From Erythrobacteraceae bacterium (lineage in GTDB: Bacteria; Pseudomonadota; Alphaproteobacteria; Sphingomonadales; Sphingomonadaceae), in contig CANJYE010000002.1 of the NCBI GenBank assembly GCA_947479055.1, forward strand, positions 1 to 64,000: a DNA stretch of 64,000 nucleotides. Direction: 5' to 3'. The notes under the pieces are model-generated. The model saw only the letters and a list, made by a program, of their open reading frames with translations. It was not told the DNA's origin and did no database searches. The first letter of the stretch is position 1. Each line of letters starts with the position of its first letter. Both the position numbers and the translations under genes were made by a program. Positions 9,264 through 17,142 of this stretch are shown here, in pieces.

Positions 9264-10661
9264 TTACAACAGGACGTCGCGGTTCAGCAGCCGGTCGGGA
9301 TCGAGCGCGTCGCGCAGGTGCCGCATCACGGTCAATACGCCCGGCTCGACGTGGTCGGGCAGGAACTTCTTCTTGACCTGGCCGACGCCGTGTTCGGCGG
9401 TCAGTGCGCTGTCATAGTCGCGCAGCGTGTCATAGAGGATATGCTCGACATTGAGCTCCTCCTCGACCGTGTCGGGGCCAACGTGGATGCCGATGTGGAT
9501 ATTGCCGTCGCCCAGATGGCCGAAGGTGACCATCTTGAGGCCAGGATAGGCGGCGCTCAGCTTGGCGCGCACCTTGCCGACATACTCGTCGGTCTTGCGG
9601 ACATCGACGCTGATGTCGCTACTGACGATCGGCCACATCTGGGCTGCGAACACCTCGCCTCCTTCGCGCAACCGCCACATCTCCTGGACCTGGGCGAGCG
9701 ATTGCGAGGTGACTGCATCCACGATCAGGCCCTGTTCGAAGGAATTCTCGAGGAAGGCCATGAACTGCTGTTCGTCCTGTTCCTCGTTATAACCCATCGA
9801 TTCCATCAGGATATAGAACGGGCTGCCGGTTTCCAGCGGACGACGGCCGGTGTTGCTGTTGGCCATCAGGTCATAATAATCCTGCCACATCACCTCGAAG
9901 GCGGAGAGTGCCGGCAGCTTGCGGGCGCTCTTCAGCATTTCCAGCACCGCATCATAGCTTGGTACGGCCACCACCGCGACCTGCTGGCTGGCAGGCTTCG
10001 GCACCAGTCGGACGACCGCACGGGTGACGATGCCCAGCGTGCCTTCCGTTCCGGCGAAGATGTGCTTCATGTCATAGCCGGTGTTGTTCTTGGTAAGCCG
10101 GTTCATCGCCGAAACCACGGTGCCATCGGCCAGCACCACTTCGATGCCGAGCAGGTTGGCGCGGGTCATGCCCCAGCGCAGCACGCGATTGCCGCCCGCG
10201 TTGGTGGAGATCGTGCCGCCCAGCGTGGCCGAACCCTTGGAACCGAGATCGATCGGATAGAGCATGTTGGCATCGCTGGCGGCGTTGTGCAGCACTTCGA
10301 TCGGAACCCCGGCCTGCGCGACAAGGCACTGGTTGAACTCGTCGATTTCCTCGATCCTGTTCATCCGCTCCATCGAGATGACGATCTGGTCCCTGGCAGT
10401 GAAGGCGCCGCCGGCCACGCCGGTGCGACCGCCATGGGTGACCACGGGCTGCCCGCGTTCATGGCAGAACGCCATCACGGCAGAAACTTCTTCCGTGCTG
10501 GCCGGCCGGACGATGATGCCCCCTTCGGGCGGGACCGGCCGGAACGGATCGCACGAGCGCAATGCAACGTCTTCGCCCAGCAGCAGGCCTCGTTCTCCGA
10601 CAATTTCGCGCAGCGCATCGATCAACGATGTGTCGGCGGCGAGGGGGGTCATCTGGTCCAT
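9264..10661 (-). CDS. FAD-linked oxidase, D-2-hydroxyglutarate/D-lactate dehydrogenase-like (GlcD type)
   Basis: A VAO/PCMH-type flavoprotein of 465 aa that oxidises a 2-hydroxyacid and passes electrons to a carrier. The N-terminal FAD-binding half shows GGRTGVAGGA and the stretch DLGSKGSATLGGTISTNAGG. The C-terminal half contains FGHLGDGNIHIGIH, whose histidines are the metal/substrate ligands of the D-2HGDH group, and LTAEHGVG. It is the promoter-proximal gene of a two-gene operon with the acyl-CoA ligase and is divergent from the first Rieske gene. Whether it acts on hydroxyglutarate, lactate or a pathway intermediate is open. Confidence 0.82.
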   Translation of the reverse strand: MDQMTPLAADTSLIDALREIVGERGLLLGEDVALRSCDPFRPVPPEGGIIVRPASTEEVSAVMAFCHERGQPVVTHGGRTGVAGGAFTARDQIVISMERMNRIEEIDEFNQCLVAQAGVPIEVLHNAASDANMLYPIDLGSKGSATLGGTISTNAGGNRVLRWGMTRANLLGIEVVLADGTVVSAMNRLTKNNTGYDMKHIFAGTEGTLGIVTRAVVRLVPKPASQQVAVVAVPSYDAVLEMLKSARKLPALSAFEVMWQDYYDLMANSNTGRRPLETGSPFYILMESMGYNEEQDEQQFMAFLENSFEQGLIVDAVTSQSLAQVQEMWRLREGGEVFAAQMWPIVSSDISVDVRKTDEYVGKVRAKLSAAYPGLKMVTFGHLGDGNIHIGIHVGPDTVEEELNVEHILYDTLRDYDSALTAEHGVGQVKKKFLPDHVEPGVLTVMRHLRDALDPDRLLNRDVLL

Positions 10662-11080
10662 AGCGTCAGGCCATATCTCTCGAGTTTCAGGAATGCTCTC
10701 CCGATCCGGTGTCGTGGCGCCGGATCGTGACTCGCCTGCTAGCCCGATTCGCGCGGGCGGGCAAACGGCTTGGAGCCGGGAAATTTCCGGGCTTATTGCA
10801 GGAGATGCACGATTGACTGCGATTTGGCCGTCACTTCATGGCCGGTTCATTTCCTGTGCAGCAAATTTGGCAGAGTTGGCCCGAGGCTGATAGACCCCTG
10901 GCTATCCGCGCCTTTGCAGAAATGTCGAGCACGAAATGGGGGTGATTTGGTATCATCCATGGATAAGGTCGCCAGTTGCGTTCGGGTGCTGCGCAGGCCT
11001 GTAAGAAATGCTATACGTCCTCCCGAGATCAGGCAGCAGGCTGGCTTGGTCAGGCAAATAATCCGGCGGAGAGTGCACTC
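10662..11080. promoter_or_regulatory. 419-base divergent control region, FAD oxidase / Rieske oxygenase 1
   Basis: This is the longest non-coding stretch in the window. Open frames cross it but have no ribosome-binding site or family resemblance, so I treat it as regulatory. The AT-richer part, about 10790-10890, contains the motif listed at 10831-10851, which recurs upstream of the AraC-type gene. GGAGAG at about 11068-11073 is the ribosome-binding site of the Rieske gene. Confidence 0.55.
10831..10851 (+). promoter_or_regulatory. Candidate regulator site, copy A
   Basis: A 21-base stretch with core CATGGCCGGTTCATT agrees at 18 of 21 positions with 30211-30231, upstream of the AraC-type regulator. 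It lies 230 bases upstream of Rieske 1 and about 170 bases upstream of the FAD oxidase. A chance match is possible, but both copies fall in non-coding DNA ahead of genes of the same region. Confidence 0.4.
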
Positions 11081-12511
11081 ATGGACGCTGAAGTCAAATC
11101 ACCCGAGTTCTGGGTCAATTTTGTGGTGCCGGTTGGCAGTACTCTCGACACGGCCCGGATTCCGACACTGCACGATATTCAAGAGAAGGATGGCGACGGC
11201 ATCGCTCCTCTCTGGCGTGAAGTGGGTGATATCAGGCCGGAACCGCGGATGATGCCCTACGCCCCTTACTTCGAGCAGAAATTTGTCGATCTCGAGGTTG
11301 AGCACATCTGGCGCAAACTGTGGCAGGTTGCATGTCGCGACGAAGACATCCCCAATGTCGGTGACCGCATCAGCTATGACATCGTCCATGACAGTTATTT
11401 CGTCGTTCGCACTGCGGAAAACGAGTTCAAGGCCTATCACAACGTTTGCCGTCATCGCGGCCGCAAGCTGTGCGAAGGCCTTGAAAATGGAGACATTCGC
11501 TGCCCGTTCCATGGCTGGACGTACACCAATGAGGGCAATCTCAAGTGGCTCCCGTTCGAGCAGGAATTCCCCGCGCTCAACAGGGATCACCACAAGCTGG
11601 TCGAAGTTCAGTGCGATACCTGGGGCGGGAACATATTTATCAATCCTGACCCGAAGGCCTCACCACTGGCCGACTCGCTCGGGCCGCTGACGCGCCATTT
11701 CGCAACCTATCCTCAGGAAGAGCGCTACACCGCGTTCAAGGTTATCGTGCATGCCAACTGCAACTGGAAGACCAATCAGGAAGCTTTCCAGGAAGGCTAC
11801 CACGTGGTCCAGACCCATGCTGACGGCATGCCGATGTTCGGATCGGTCGCGACGCAGGTGGACTGTTTCAGCGAGGGCAAGGGGTTCGTCAGCCGGGTAT
11901 GTACCCCGGGCATGACGACCGACACTTACCTGATAGACGACGTGACCCCGAAGGAAGGGCTTGTGTTGTTCTGCAAGGCTTATGATTTGCCGCTGCCGCC
12001 CGAAGACCGGGGCAACGACCCGGTCGACGCTCGGAAATATGCGGCAGACGAAACCCGCAAGAGAATCGAGACCATGACCGGCAAGGACTGGTCGAAAGAG
12101 CCTGTTTCCTACTTCATCGACATGGCCAAATATTTCATGTTCCCCAACCATCACCCGTGGTGGGGCGAAGGCCTGCCATGGTGGTACAAGTTCACTCCCT
12201 ACAGGGACGATCCAACCAAGTCCGTGTTGGAATTCCGCATGCTTCTGCCGATCCCGGCGGATGGCAAACGCCCGCCCGTGCCGGAGGCGCTAGTGGTCGA
12301 CTTCGGCCAAAAGGCCGAAAGCTATGCCGAGCTGGGCGCGGTCGGCCACATCATGGACCAGGACGTGGCCAATATGGAAGCTTGCCAGCTAGGCATGATG
12401 GCTGCGCCCAAAGGCATCAACTATGCCACCACGTCGCATTACCAGGAACAGCAGATCACGCGCTTCTACGAGATCTACGACGAGCTGCTGGGACTCGACA
12501 GCGACGACTGA
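11081..12511 (+). CDS. Rieske non-heme iron oxygenase, alpha subunit (1)
   Basis: Terminal oxygenase that hydroxylates or dihydroxylates an organic substrate with O2 and electrons from a ferredoxin. The 476-aa protein has the Rieske centre ligands C123, H125, C141 and H144 (CRH...CPFH) and mononuclear-iron ligands H241 and H246 in EAFQEGYHVVQTH, with E238 at the position of the usual bridging Asp. The ATG at 11081 is preceded by GGAGAG; earlier in-frame codons read non-coding sequence. It resembles the proteins at 12660 and 17143 in length and in the WWGEGLPWWY and HIMDQDVANM segments. No beta subunit follows. The substrate is unknown. Confidence 0.88.
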   Translation: MDAEVKSPEFWVNFVVPVGSTLDTARIPTLHDIQEKDGDGIAPLWREVGDIRPEPRMMPYAPYFEQKFVDLEVEHIWRKLWQVACRDEDIPNVGDRISYDIVHDSYFVVRTAENEFKAYHNVCRHRGRKLCEGLENGDIRCPFHGWTYTNEGNLKWLPFEQEFPALNRDHHKLVEVQCDTWGGNIFINPDPKASPLADSLGPLTRHFATYPQEERYTAFKVIVHANCNWKTNQEAFQEGYHVVQTHADGMPMFGSVATQVDCFSEGKGFVSRVCTPGMTTDTYLIDDVTPKEGLVLFCKAYDLPLPPEDRGNDPVDARKYAADETRKRIETMTGKDWSKEPVSYFIDMAKYFMFPNHHPWWGEGLPWWYKFTPYRDDPTKSVLEFRMLLPIPADGKRPPVPEALVVDFGQKAESYAELGAVGHIMDQDVANMEACQLGMMAAPKGINYATTSHYQEQQITRFYEIYDELLGLDSDD

Positions 12512-12530
12512 TCGGCCCTGGCTTTCTGCA

Positions 12531-12570
12531 AATGGGCCGCCGCACCGATGTGCGGCGGCCCATTGTCTTT
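12531..12570 (+). terminator. Strong hairpin terminator between convergent Rieske genes
   Basis: AATGGGCCGCCGCAC (12531-12545) pairs perfectly over 15 bp with 12550-12564 around a CGAT loop, followed by GTCTTTC. It lies 20 bases after the Rieske 1 stop. Confidence 0.85.
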
Positions 12571-12617
12571 CAGAAGAAGGCAGGCAGTCTGAACCGGGGG
12601 AACAACCGCATTAGCGG

Positions 12618-12648
12618 CGGCAGGCGAAAGCCGGAGGCCCGCCTGCCG
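12618..12648. terminator. Second hairpin, 3' of Rieske gene 2
   Basis: CGGCAGGCG (12618-12626) and CGCCTGCCG (12640-12648) form a perfect 9-bp stem 12 bases beyond the minus-strand Rieske 2 stop. There is no T-tract, so it is either an imperfect terminator or a mRNA 3' end stabiliser. Confidence 0.5.
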
Positions 12649-12659
12649 TGCGCAATCGC

Positions 12660-14102
12660 TTAGCCCTTGATCCCCATCGCCCGCATATAAGCTTCATGGA
12701 AATGGCGGACGCGAATTTCCTGGTAGGTCGCAAGCACCGGGCGGGCAACGCTCGGATCGGTGGCCTTCATGCCCCGATGGACTTCCTCCATATTCGACAT
12801 GTCTTCGTCCATCAGGAAGCCGGCCTGGCCAGTCTCGGGATAATCACGGCCCTGCTCGTCAAAGTCGACCCACACCGTTTCCGGCACTGGCGGCGCCGAA
12901 CCGTCTGTCTGCTTGGGCAGGAGCCAGCGAATCTCCATAATGCTTTCGTCGGGGCTCTCGCCGAGCGGGGTGAAATTATACCACCAGGAAAGGCCCTCAC
13001 CCCACCACGGGTAGAATGCGGGAAACATGTACCACTGGTGCATATCGACAAGATAGGAGATCGACCGATTGCTGAAGTCGACGCCGTATGCCTCGCCAAG
13101 CTTCCTGGCCATTTCGCCCGCAGCAAATTCGCGCGCATCGGCTACCGTGGCGCCGCGGCCTTCCGGCGGCGGCGGCAGCAGGTAGGTGTTGCAGAACAGC
13201 TCAAGCGCAAGCCGCGGGCTGACTTCGTCCTTGACCCAGCCATCGGGCACCAGCGCCGGCGTGATCAGGCGGCTGACCGCCGCAACGCCATCATCCCAGC
13301 AATCGTGCTGGGTATAGGTCGAACCGAACATCGGCATACCCGACGGATGAGTCGTCAGAACGTGGTAACCCTCGAGGAAGGCTTCCATGCCGGACTTCCA
13401 GTTGATCCTCACCTTCTTCTTGAGACGGACGGCCGTGTAACGGTCTTCCAGCGGGCAATCCTTGAAGTGGTCGGGCATCACGCCCATCGCATCCTTGAGG
13501 GACGGCGCGCTGAGGTCGGGATTGATGAAGACGTTGCCGCCCCAGGTGTCACACTGGACCGGGCGGAGGCCGATTACCCCCACCTGCACACTCGGAAACT
13601 CCTCTTCGCGGGGAACCCAGATGAGCTTGCCGTCGAGTCCATAGGACCAGGCGTGAAACGGGCATTGAATGACATCGCCCGATTCCGGGGTGTCTCCGCA
13701 CAAGCGACGGGCGCGGTGGCGGCAGCTGTTCCAGAACGCCTTGAATGTGTTTTCACCGGAACGGACGACCAGGAAGGACAGTGGGCCGACTTCATAGGAC
13801 ACCCGATCACCAACATTGGGAATGTCTTCGGCCCGGCAAGCGACCTGCCACTGCTTCTTCCAGATCTTTTCGATTTCCTCCGGCACATATTTGGCGTCGA
13901 GGTAATATTCGTAAGCGAGCGGGAGATTTTCAGGCTGATGCGTGCCGCGGGTCGAAACCGTCCAGGGAATTTCCTCGCCGGCTTCGCGCAGATAGCCTTC
14001 GTAATCGGGCATGTTCTCGAACTGCATGCCGAGCGATGCCCGCACAAAGCTCTTGTTGCCGTATTTCGTGATGTCCACTGCTTCGTTCATGTCGATTTCC
14101 AT
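12660..14102 (-). CDS. Rieske non-heme iron oxygenase, alpha subunit (2)
   Basis: Ring-hydroxylating-type terminal oxygenase of 480 aa. Ligands C127, H129, C147 and H150 (CRHR...CPFH) hold the Rieske cluster. EAFLEGYHVLTTH supplies H247 and H252 for the catalytic iron, with E244 in place of the bridging Asp. The C-terminal FYPWWGEGLSWWYNF segment is shared with the oxygenases at 11081 and 17143. An alternative ATG at 14090 has a weak GGA eight bases upstream and would shorten the protein by four residues. It converges on Rieske 1 and lies 3' of the SDR gene 14303-15064, 200 bases away, so it may have its own promoter. Confidence 0.88.
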   Translation of the reverse strand: MEIDMNEAVDITKYGNKSFVRASLGMQFENMPDYEGYLREAGEEIPWTVSTRGTHQPENLPLAYEYYLDAKYVPEEIEKIWKKQWQVACRAEDIPNVGDRVSYEVGPLSFLVVRSGENTFKAFWNSCRHRARRLCGDTPESGDVIQCPFHAWSYGLDGKLIWVPREEEFPSVQVGVIGLRPVQCDTWGGNVFINPDLSAPSLKDAMGVMPDHFKDCPLEDRYTAVRLKKKVRINWKSGMEAFLEGYHVLTTHPSGMPMFGSTYTQHDCWDDGVAAVSRLITPALVPDGWVKDEVSPRLALELFCNTYLLPPPPEGRGATVADAREFAAGEMARKLGEAYGVDFSNRSISYLVDMHQWYMFPAFYPWWGEGLSWWYNFTPLGESPDESIMEIRWLLPKQTDGSAPPVPETVWVDFDEQGRDYPETGQAGFLMDEDMSNMEEVHRGMKATDPSVARPVLATYQEIRVRHFHEAYMRAMGIKG

Positions 14103-14302
14103 CTAATATTGTCTGGGCGAGCCAAATGCAGGACGGAATCAAAACTAGCCGCAACATCTCTCGCCGTTGGTGTATTGTAACACCCCGAGCCGTTCAGCGG
14201 AACCGCAGATATCGAATTCGGGCCAAAGCAAAATTTGCCCGTAGCTGCAATTGTACGCCACGGTTCATGTGACGCCGGACCAGCCGCGAGCGGGGCCTTG
14301 CG

Positions 14303-15064
14303 TCAAGCCGTGAAGCCTCCATCGGCCACCATGATGCTGCCCGTCATGAAACTGCTCATGGACGATGAGAGGAAAAGCGCCGCTTGGGCGATTTCCTCCG
14401 CCTTGCCGTGCCGCCCCATCGGAATCATCGAATTCATCAGCGCCGTCGCGTCGCCACCACCTATCAATGGACTGAACGCATCCTCGATCGCTGTCTGAAA
14501 GCTGTTGTCGATTGGCCCGGGATGAAGGCTGTTGACGCGGATGCCGCGCGCAGCGACTTCCTTCGCCAGCGAACGCATGAAGCCGACCTGTGCATGCTTG
14601 GCGGTTGCATAGGCGTAGACCCCGGGGCTGCCGCCCAACCCGGCCACGCTTGACATGATGATGATGCTGGAGCCATCCCCCATATGCGGAATGGCATGCT
14701 TGGCGCCCAGGAAACTTCCGCGCACATGGACCCGGTAAACCGCGTCCATCGCCTCCTCCGGATAATCCTCGATGCCGCCGATCGGCCCAGAATTGCCCGC
14801 GTTGCAGAACAAGACATCGACCTTGCCCCAGCGTTCGACAGCAGCGGCGACATAGGCCTTGGTCTGCGCCGCGTCGCCGACATCGGCAGCCTTGGTGATC
14901 AGATTTTCCGAGCCGATTGCCGCCGCCGCCTTGGCGAGAGCTTCCTCTTGAAGATCTACAATCAGCACTTTTGCGCCCTGCTCCAGAAACAGGCGCGCCG
15001 AAGCAAGCCCAATGCTGCCTGCGCCACCCGTAACGATGCAAACCTTGTCAGTTAGAAGTGCCAT
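14303..15064 (-). CDS. Short-chain dehydrogenase/reductase (SDR)
   Basis: NAD(P)-dependent alcohol/ketone oxidoreductase of 253 aa with TGGAGSIG at residues 12-19 (cofactor loop), the NAG-type CNAGNSG motif, and the catalytic Ser with YAYATAK (Y-x3-K). The ATG at 15064 follows GGAGACGAG, a good ribosome-binding site; longer frames upstream are spurious. It is divergent from the Rieske ferredoxin gene and upstream of Rieske 2 on the same strand. It could be a cis-diol or hydroxysteroid dehydrogenase acting on an oxygenase product; specificity is unknown. Confidence 0.85.
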   Translation of the reverse strand: MALLTDKVCIVTGGAGSIGLASARLFLEQGAKVLIVDLQEEALAKAAAAIGSENLITKAADVGDAAQTKAYVAAAVERWGKVDVLFCNAGNSGPIGGIEDYPEEAMDAVYRVHVRGSFLGAKHAIPHMGDGSSIIIMSSVAGLGGSPGVYAYATAKHAQVGFMRSLAKEVAARGIRVNSLHPGPIDNSFQTAIEDAFSPLIGGGDATALMNSMIPMGRHGKAEEIAQAALFLSSSMSSFMTGSIMVADGGFTA

Positions 15065-15236
15065 CTCGTCTCCGATCGATTGTTTGTACCTGCCTAGCAC
15101 CGAGCTTTGCCGGTCTGCAAGCCAAAGCAAGGCGAGTGGCCTGAGTGCCATTGCGACCAACTGCCAGAGCGCCTATCAGACCCGGCGTCAGCGGCATCCA
15201 TCGTGGCGCGGGCCTCAATTTCAGATCAGGTATTCA
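15065..15236. promoter_or_regulatory. Divergent promoter region, SDR / Rieske ferredoxin
   Basis: 172 bases separate the divergent SDR and ferredoxin genes. The ferredoxin ribosome-binding site (ATCAGG, about 15225-15230) is visible. No operator palindrome was identified. Confidence 0.35.
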
Positions 15237-15584
15237 ATGAGCAATTCCATCTTTCGGCCCGTCATCTCAGCGGGCGATCTCCCTGAAGGGCAGGCGGTCA
15301 CCGTCAGCATCGAAGGCCGCGATGTGCTTGTCAGCCATGGCGAGAGCGGCTTCTTCGCAATGGACGATCTGTGTCCGCACAATGGCTCGCGGCTTGGCAC
15401 GGGCAAGATCCGCAAGGACACCGTGTCCTGCCCGATGCACGGCGCACGTTTCGATCTGCGCACCGGCGAATGCCTGGCCAAGGCGCTTGGGTGCCAATCC
15501 ATTGTCACCCATCAAGTGCGGATAGCCGACGGACAGATCGAAATTGCCCTGTCGGAATTTCCCGTCCAGCAGCCCATGGTCTGA
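15237..15584 (+). CDS. Rieske-type [2Fe-2S] ferredoxin
   Basis: Small soluble electron carrier of 115 aa, expected to feed electrons to Rieske oxygenase alpha subunits. The cluster ligands are in LCPHNGSRLG and SCPMHGARFD (C-x-H ... C-x2-H), and the RTGECLAKALG strand is typical of biphenyl/naphthalene-type Rieske ferredoxins. The ATG at 15237 follows ATCAGG. It is the only ferredoxin among four oxygenases in the window, and no ferredoxin reductase is present, so the reductase must be elsewhere. The MDR gene follows after 27 bases, probably co-transcribed. Confidence 0.9.
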   Translation: MSNSIFRPVISAGDLPEGQAVTVSIEGRDVLVSHGESGFFAMDDLCPHNGSRLGTGKIRKDTVSCPMHGARFDLRTGECLAKALGCQSIVTHQVRIADGQIEIALSEFPVQQPMV

Positions 15585-15611
15585 CCCCTCATTGCACTAG
15601 GAGACATTTTG

Positions 15612-16598
15612 ATGAAATCTTGGCTCATCGCAGGCCAGACCGGCACGCAGGACCTCAAGCTGGTCGAGCGTGACATTCCCGCCCTCACCGACACGCAGGT
15701 GCTGGTGAAGCTGACCGCGCCGGGCGTCGTCCCGTTCGACCAGGCGATCATCAACGACGAGAACGAGCCGACCTTCCCGCCCGCCGCGCTTCCGCTGGTG
15801 CCGGGAAACCAGGGGGCGGGCATTGTCGAGGACCCGGGCAAGTCGGGCCTCAACAAGGGTGACCGGGTGATGTTCGGTGCGTTCATCTACGGCTTCATGG
15901 CACCGGGCAGCTGGGCCGAATATTGCGCGGTCGAGATTGACCATATTGGCCTCATCCCCGATTCAGTTTCCGATGGTGCCGCCTCGCAGGCCGCTGTCGC
16001 TTATCCGACCGCCTATTTCGCGCTGAAGGATGCCGGAATGGCCGCGGGCAAGACCGTTCTGGCCACCGCCATCGGCGGCTCGGTCGGCAATGCCGCCTAC
16101 CAGCAGGCCAATGCAATGGGCGCGGCGCGCGTGTTCTCCACCGCCGGTTCCACCGCCAAGGCCGAGCAGGCGCGGGCGATGGGCTTCACCGACATCATCG
16201 ACCTGTCGCGGGAGAGTATCGCCGAATACATCATGCGCGAGACGGGCGGCGCGGGGGTGGACATCATCATCGATTCGGTCGGCGGACAGGTCATCGCCGA
16301 AGCGATCAAGGCCGGCGGGCGCTATTGCAAGGCGATCGTGCTGGGCTTTGCGGCCGGTCGCCAGTCGACCATTACCCTGGCCGACCTGATCCTCAACCGG
16401 GTCAGCATCCAGGGCTATGGCGCCTACACCAGCACGCCCGAACAATGGGCCGAAGCCTTCGCCTTCTTCAAGCAGGAAGCTGACAAGGGCAATATCAAGG
16501 TCATCCACGACAAGAGCTTCCCGTTCGAGGAAGCCCCGGCCGCTCTAACCTACATGGCGACCCAGCGGCCCTTCGGAGCGGTTTCGCTGACGATGTGA
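15612..16598 (+). CDS. MDR-family NAD(P)H:quinone oxidoreductase-like alcohol dehydrogenase
   Basis: Medium-chain reductase of 328 aa with a GroES-like N-terminus (LVPGNQGAGIVEDPG) and a Rossmann domain (IGGSVGNAAYQQANAMGA), lacking the zinc-binding cysteines of true alcohol dehydrogenases. It therefore probably reduces an enone or quinone. ATG at 15612 follows AGGAGA; a TTG three bases earlier is also in frame. It sits directly behind the Rieske ferredoxin, suggesting it acts on the same pathway. Confidence 0.82.
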   Translation: MKSWLIAGQTGTQDLKLVERDIPALTDTQVLVKLTAPGVVPFDQAIINDENEPTFPPAALPLVPGNQGAGIVEDPGKSGLNKGDRVMFGAFIYGFMAPGSWAEYCAVEIDHIGLIPDSVSDGAASQAAVAYPTAYFALKDAGMAAGKTVLATAIGGSVGNAAYQQANAMGAARVFSTAGSTAKAEQARAMGFTDIIDLSRESIAEYIMRETGGAGVDIIIDSVGGQVIAEAIKAGGRYCKAIVLGFAAGRQSTITLADLILNRVSIQGYGAYTSTPEQWAEAFAFFKQEADKGNIKVIHDKSFPFEEAPAALTYMATQRPFGAVSLTM

Positions 16599-16604
16599 GC
16601 CGCG

Positions 16605-16785
16605 CTCCCCTCCCGCTTGCGGGAGGGGCCCGGGGGTGGGCATGGCGGGAATCTCGACGCGGGAACGAGGCGCAAACCGCCACCCTCGAGGCACCGCTGC
16701 GAGTGGCGTAACGCGGCGCGGGCGTGTAGGAAAGCGCTCAGAGGCCCCTCCCCCGGGTGCATTCCGGGGCATGACCGAGGGCCGC
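16605..16785. repeat. Interspersed palindromic repeat element
   Basis: The stretch opens with a perfect palindrome, CCCCTCCCGC (16607-16616) and GCGGGAGGGG (16619-16628) around TT. It runs through a G/C-biased non-coding body and ends near another C-run (GGCCCCTCCCCCGGG, about 16743-16757). From memory, similar elements are scattered between genes in sphingomonad genomes. It may end the MDR transcript. A shorter relative of the palindrome lies at 18697-18738. Confidence 0.55.
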
Positions 16786-16797
16786 AGGAGAGAGCCG

Positions 16798-17118
16798 ATG
16801 TTCCAGGTCTGGTATGATTATTTCGCTAATGCCGCCGTGCCGCTCGGCGAGATCGCGGCGGCGGGAATGATCCCGCAGCGTCTGGCGGTCACGCCCGCCG
16901 AGCTGCTCGATGCGCCCCACGATCACCCCTTCCCGGTCTGGTTCTACATCATCGGCGGCAGCATCCGCATCCGTGACGAGGAGGAGGGTATTACCCATGA
17001 TCTTCACCCCGGCTGCATGGTCAAGGTCACGGCGGGCCACCGCCATTCGGAAGAGCTTGTGAACTACGAGATCATCTTGGCGACGCAAACGGGCGCGCTG
17101 CCAGCGGTGACGGTCTGA
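16798..17118 (+). CDS. Small cupin-like protein of unknown function
   Basis: Product of 106 aa; the ATG at 16798 has AGGAG just upstream, while the frame continuing to 16636 only reads repeat DNA. The segment HDHPFPVWFYIIGGSIRIRD followed by HPGCMVKVTAGHRHSEE has the strand-turn pattern and histidines of a single cupin barrel, so it may bind a metal or a small ligand. It lies between an MDR gene and a convergent Rieske gene, which fits a pathway accessory role, but no specific function is recognised. Confidence 0.6.
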   Translation: MFQVWYDYFANAAVPLGEIAAAGMIPQRLAVTPAELLDAPHDHPFPVWFYIIGGSIRIRDEEEGITHDLHPGCMVKVTAGHRHSEELVNYEIILATQTGALPAVTV

Positions 17119-17142
17119 GCGCGGCTCGCCGAACTATCGGCG

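Noticed and set aside
10770-11252. Open frame of about 160 codons in the 10662-11080 gap
   Set aside because: It has no ribosome-binding site, enters the Rieske 1 gene in another frame and shows no coding pattern; the gap is treated as regulatory.
16636-16797. N-terminal extension of the cupin gene
   Set aside because: It reads repeat DNA with Arg-rich composition; AGGAG before the ATG at 16798 marks the real start.
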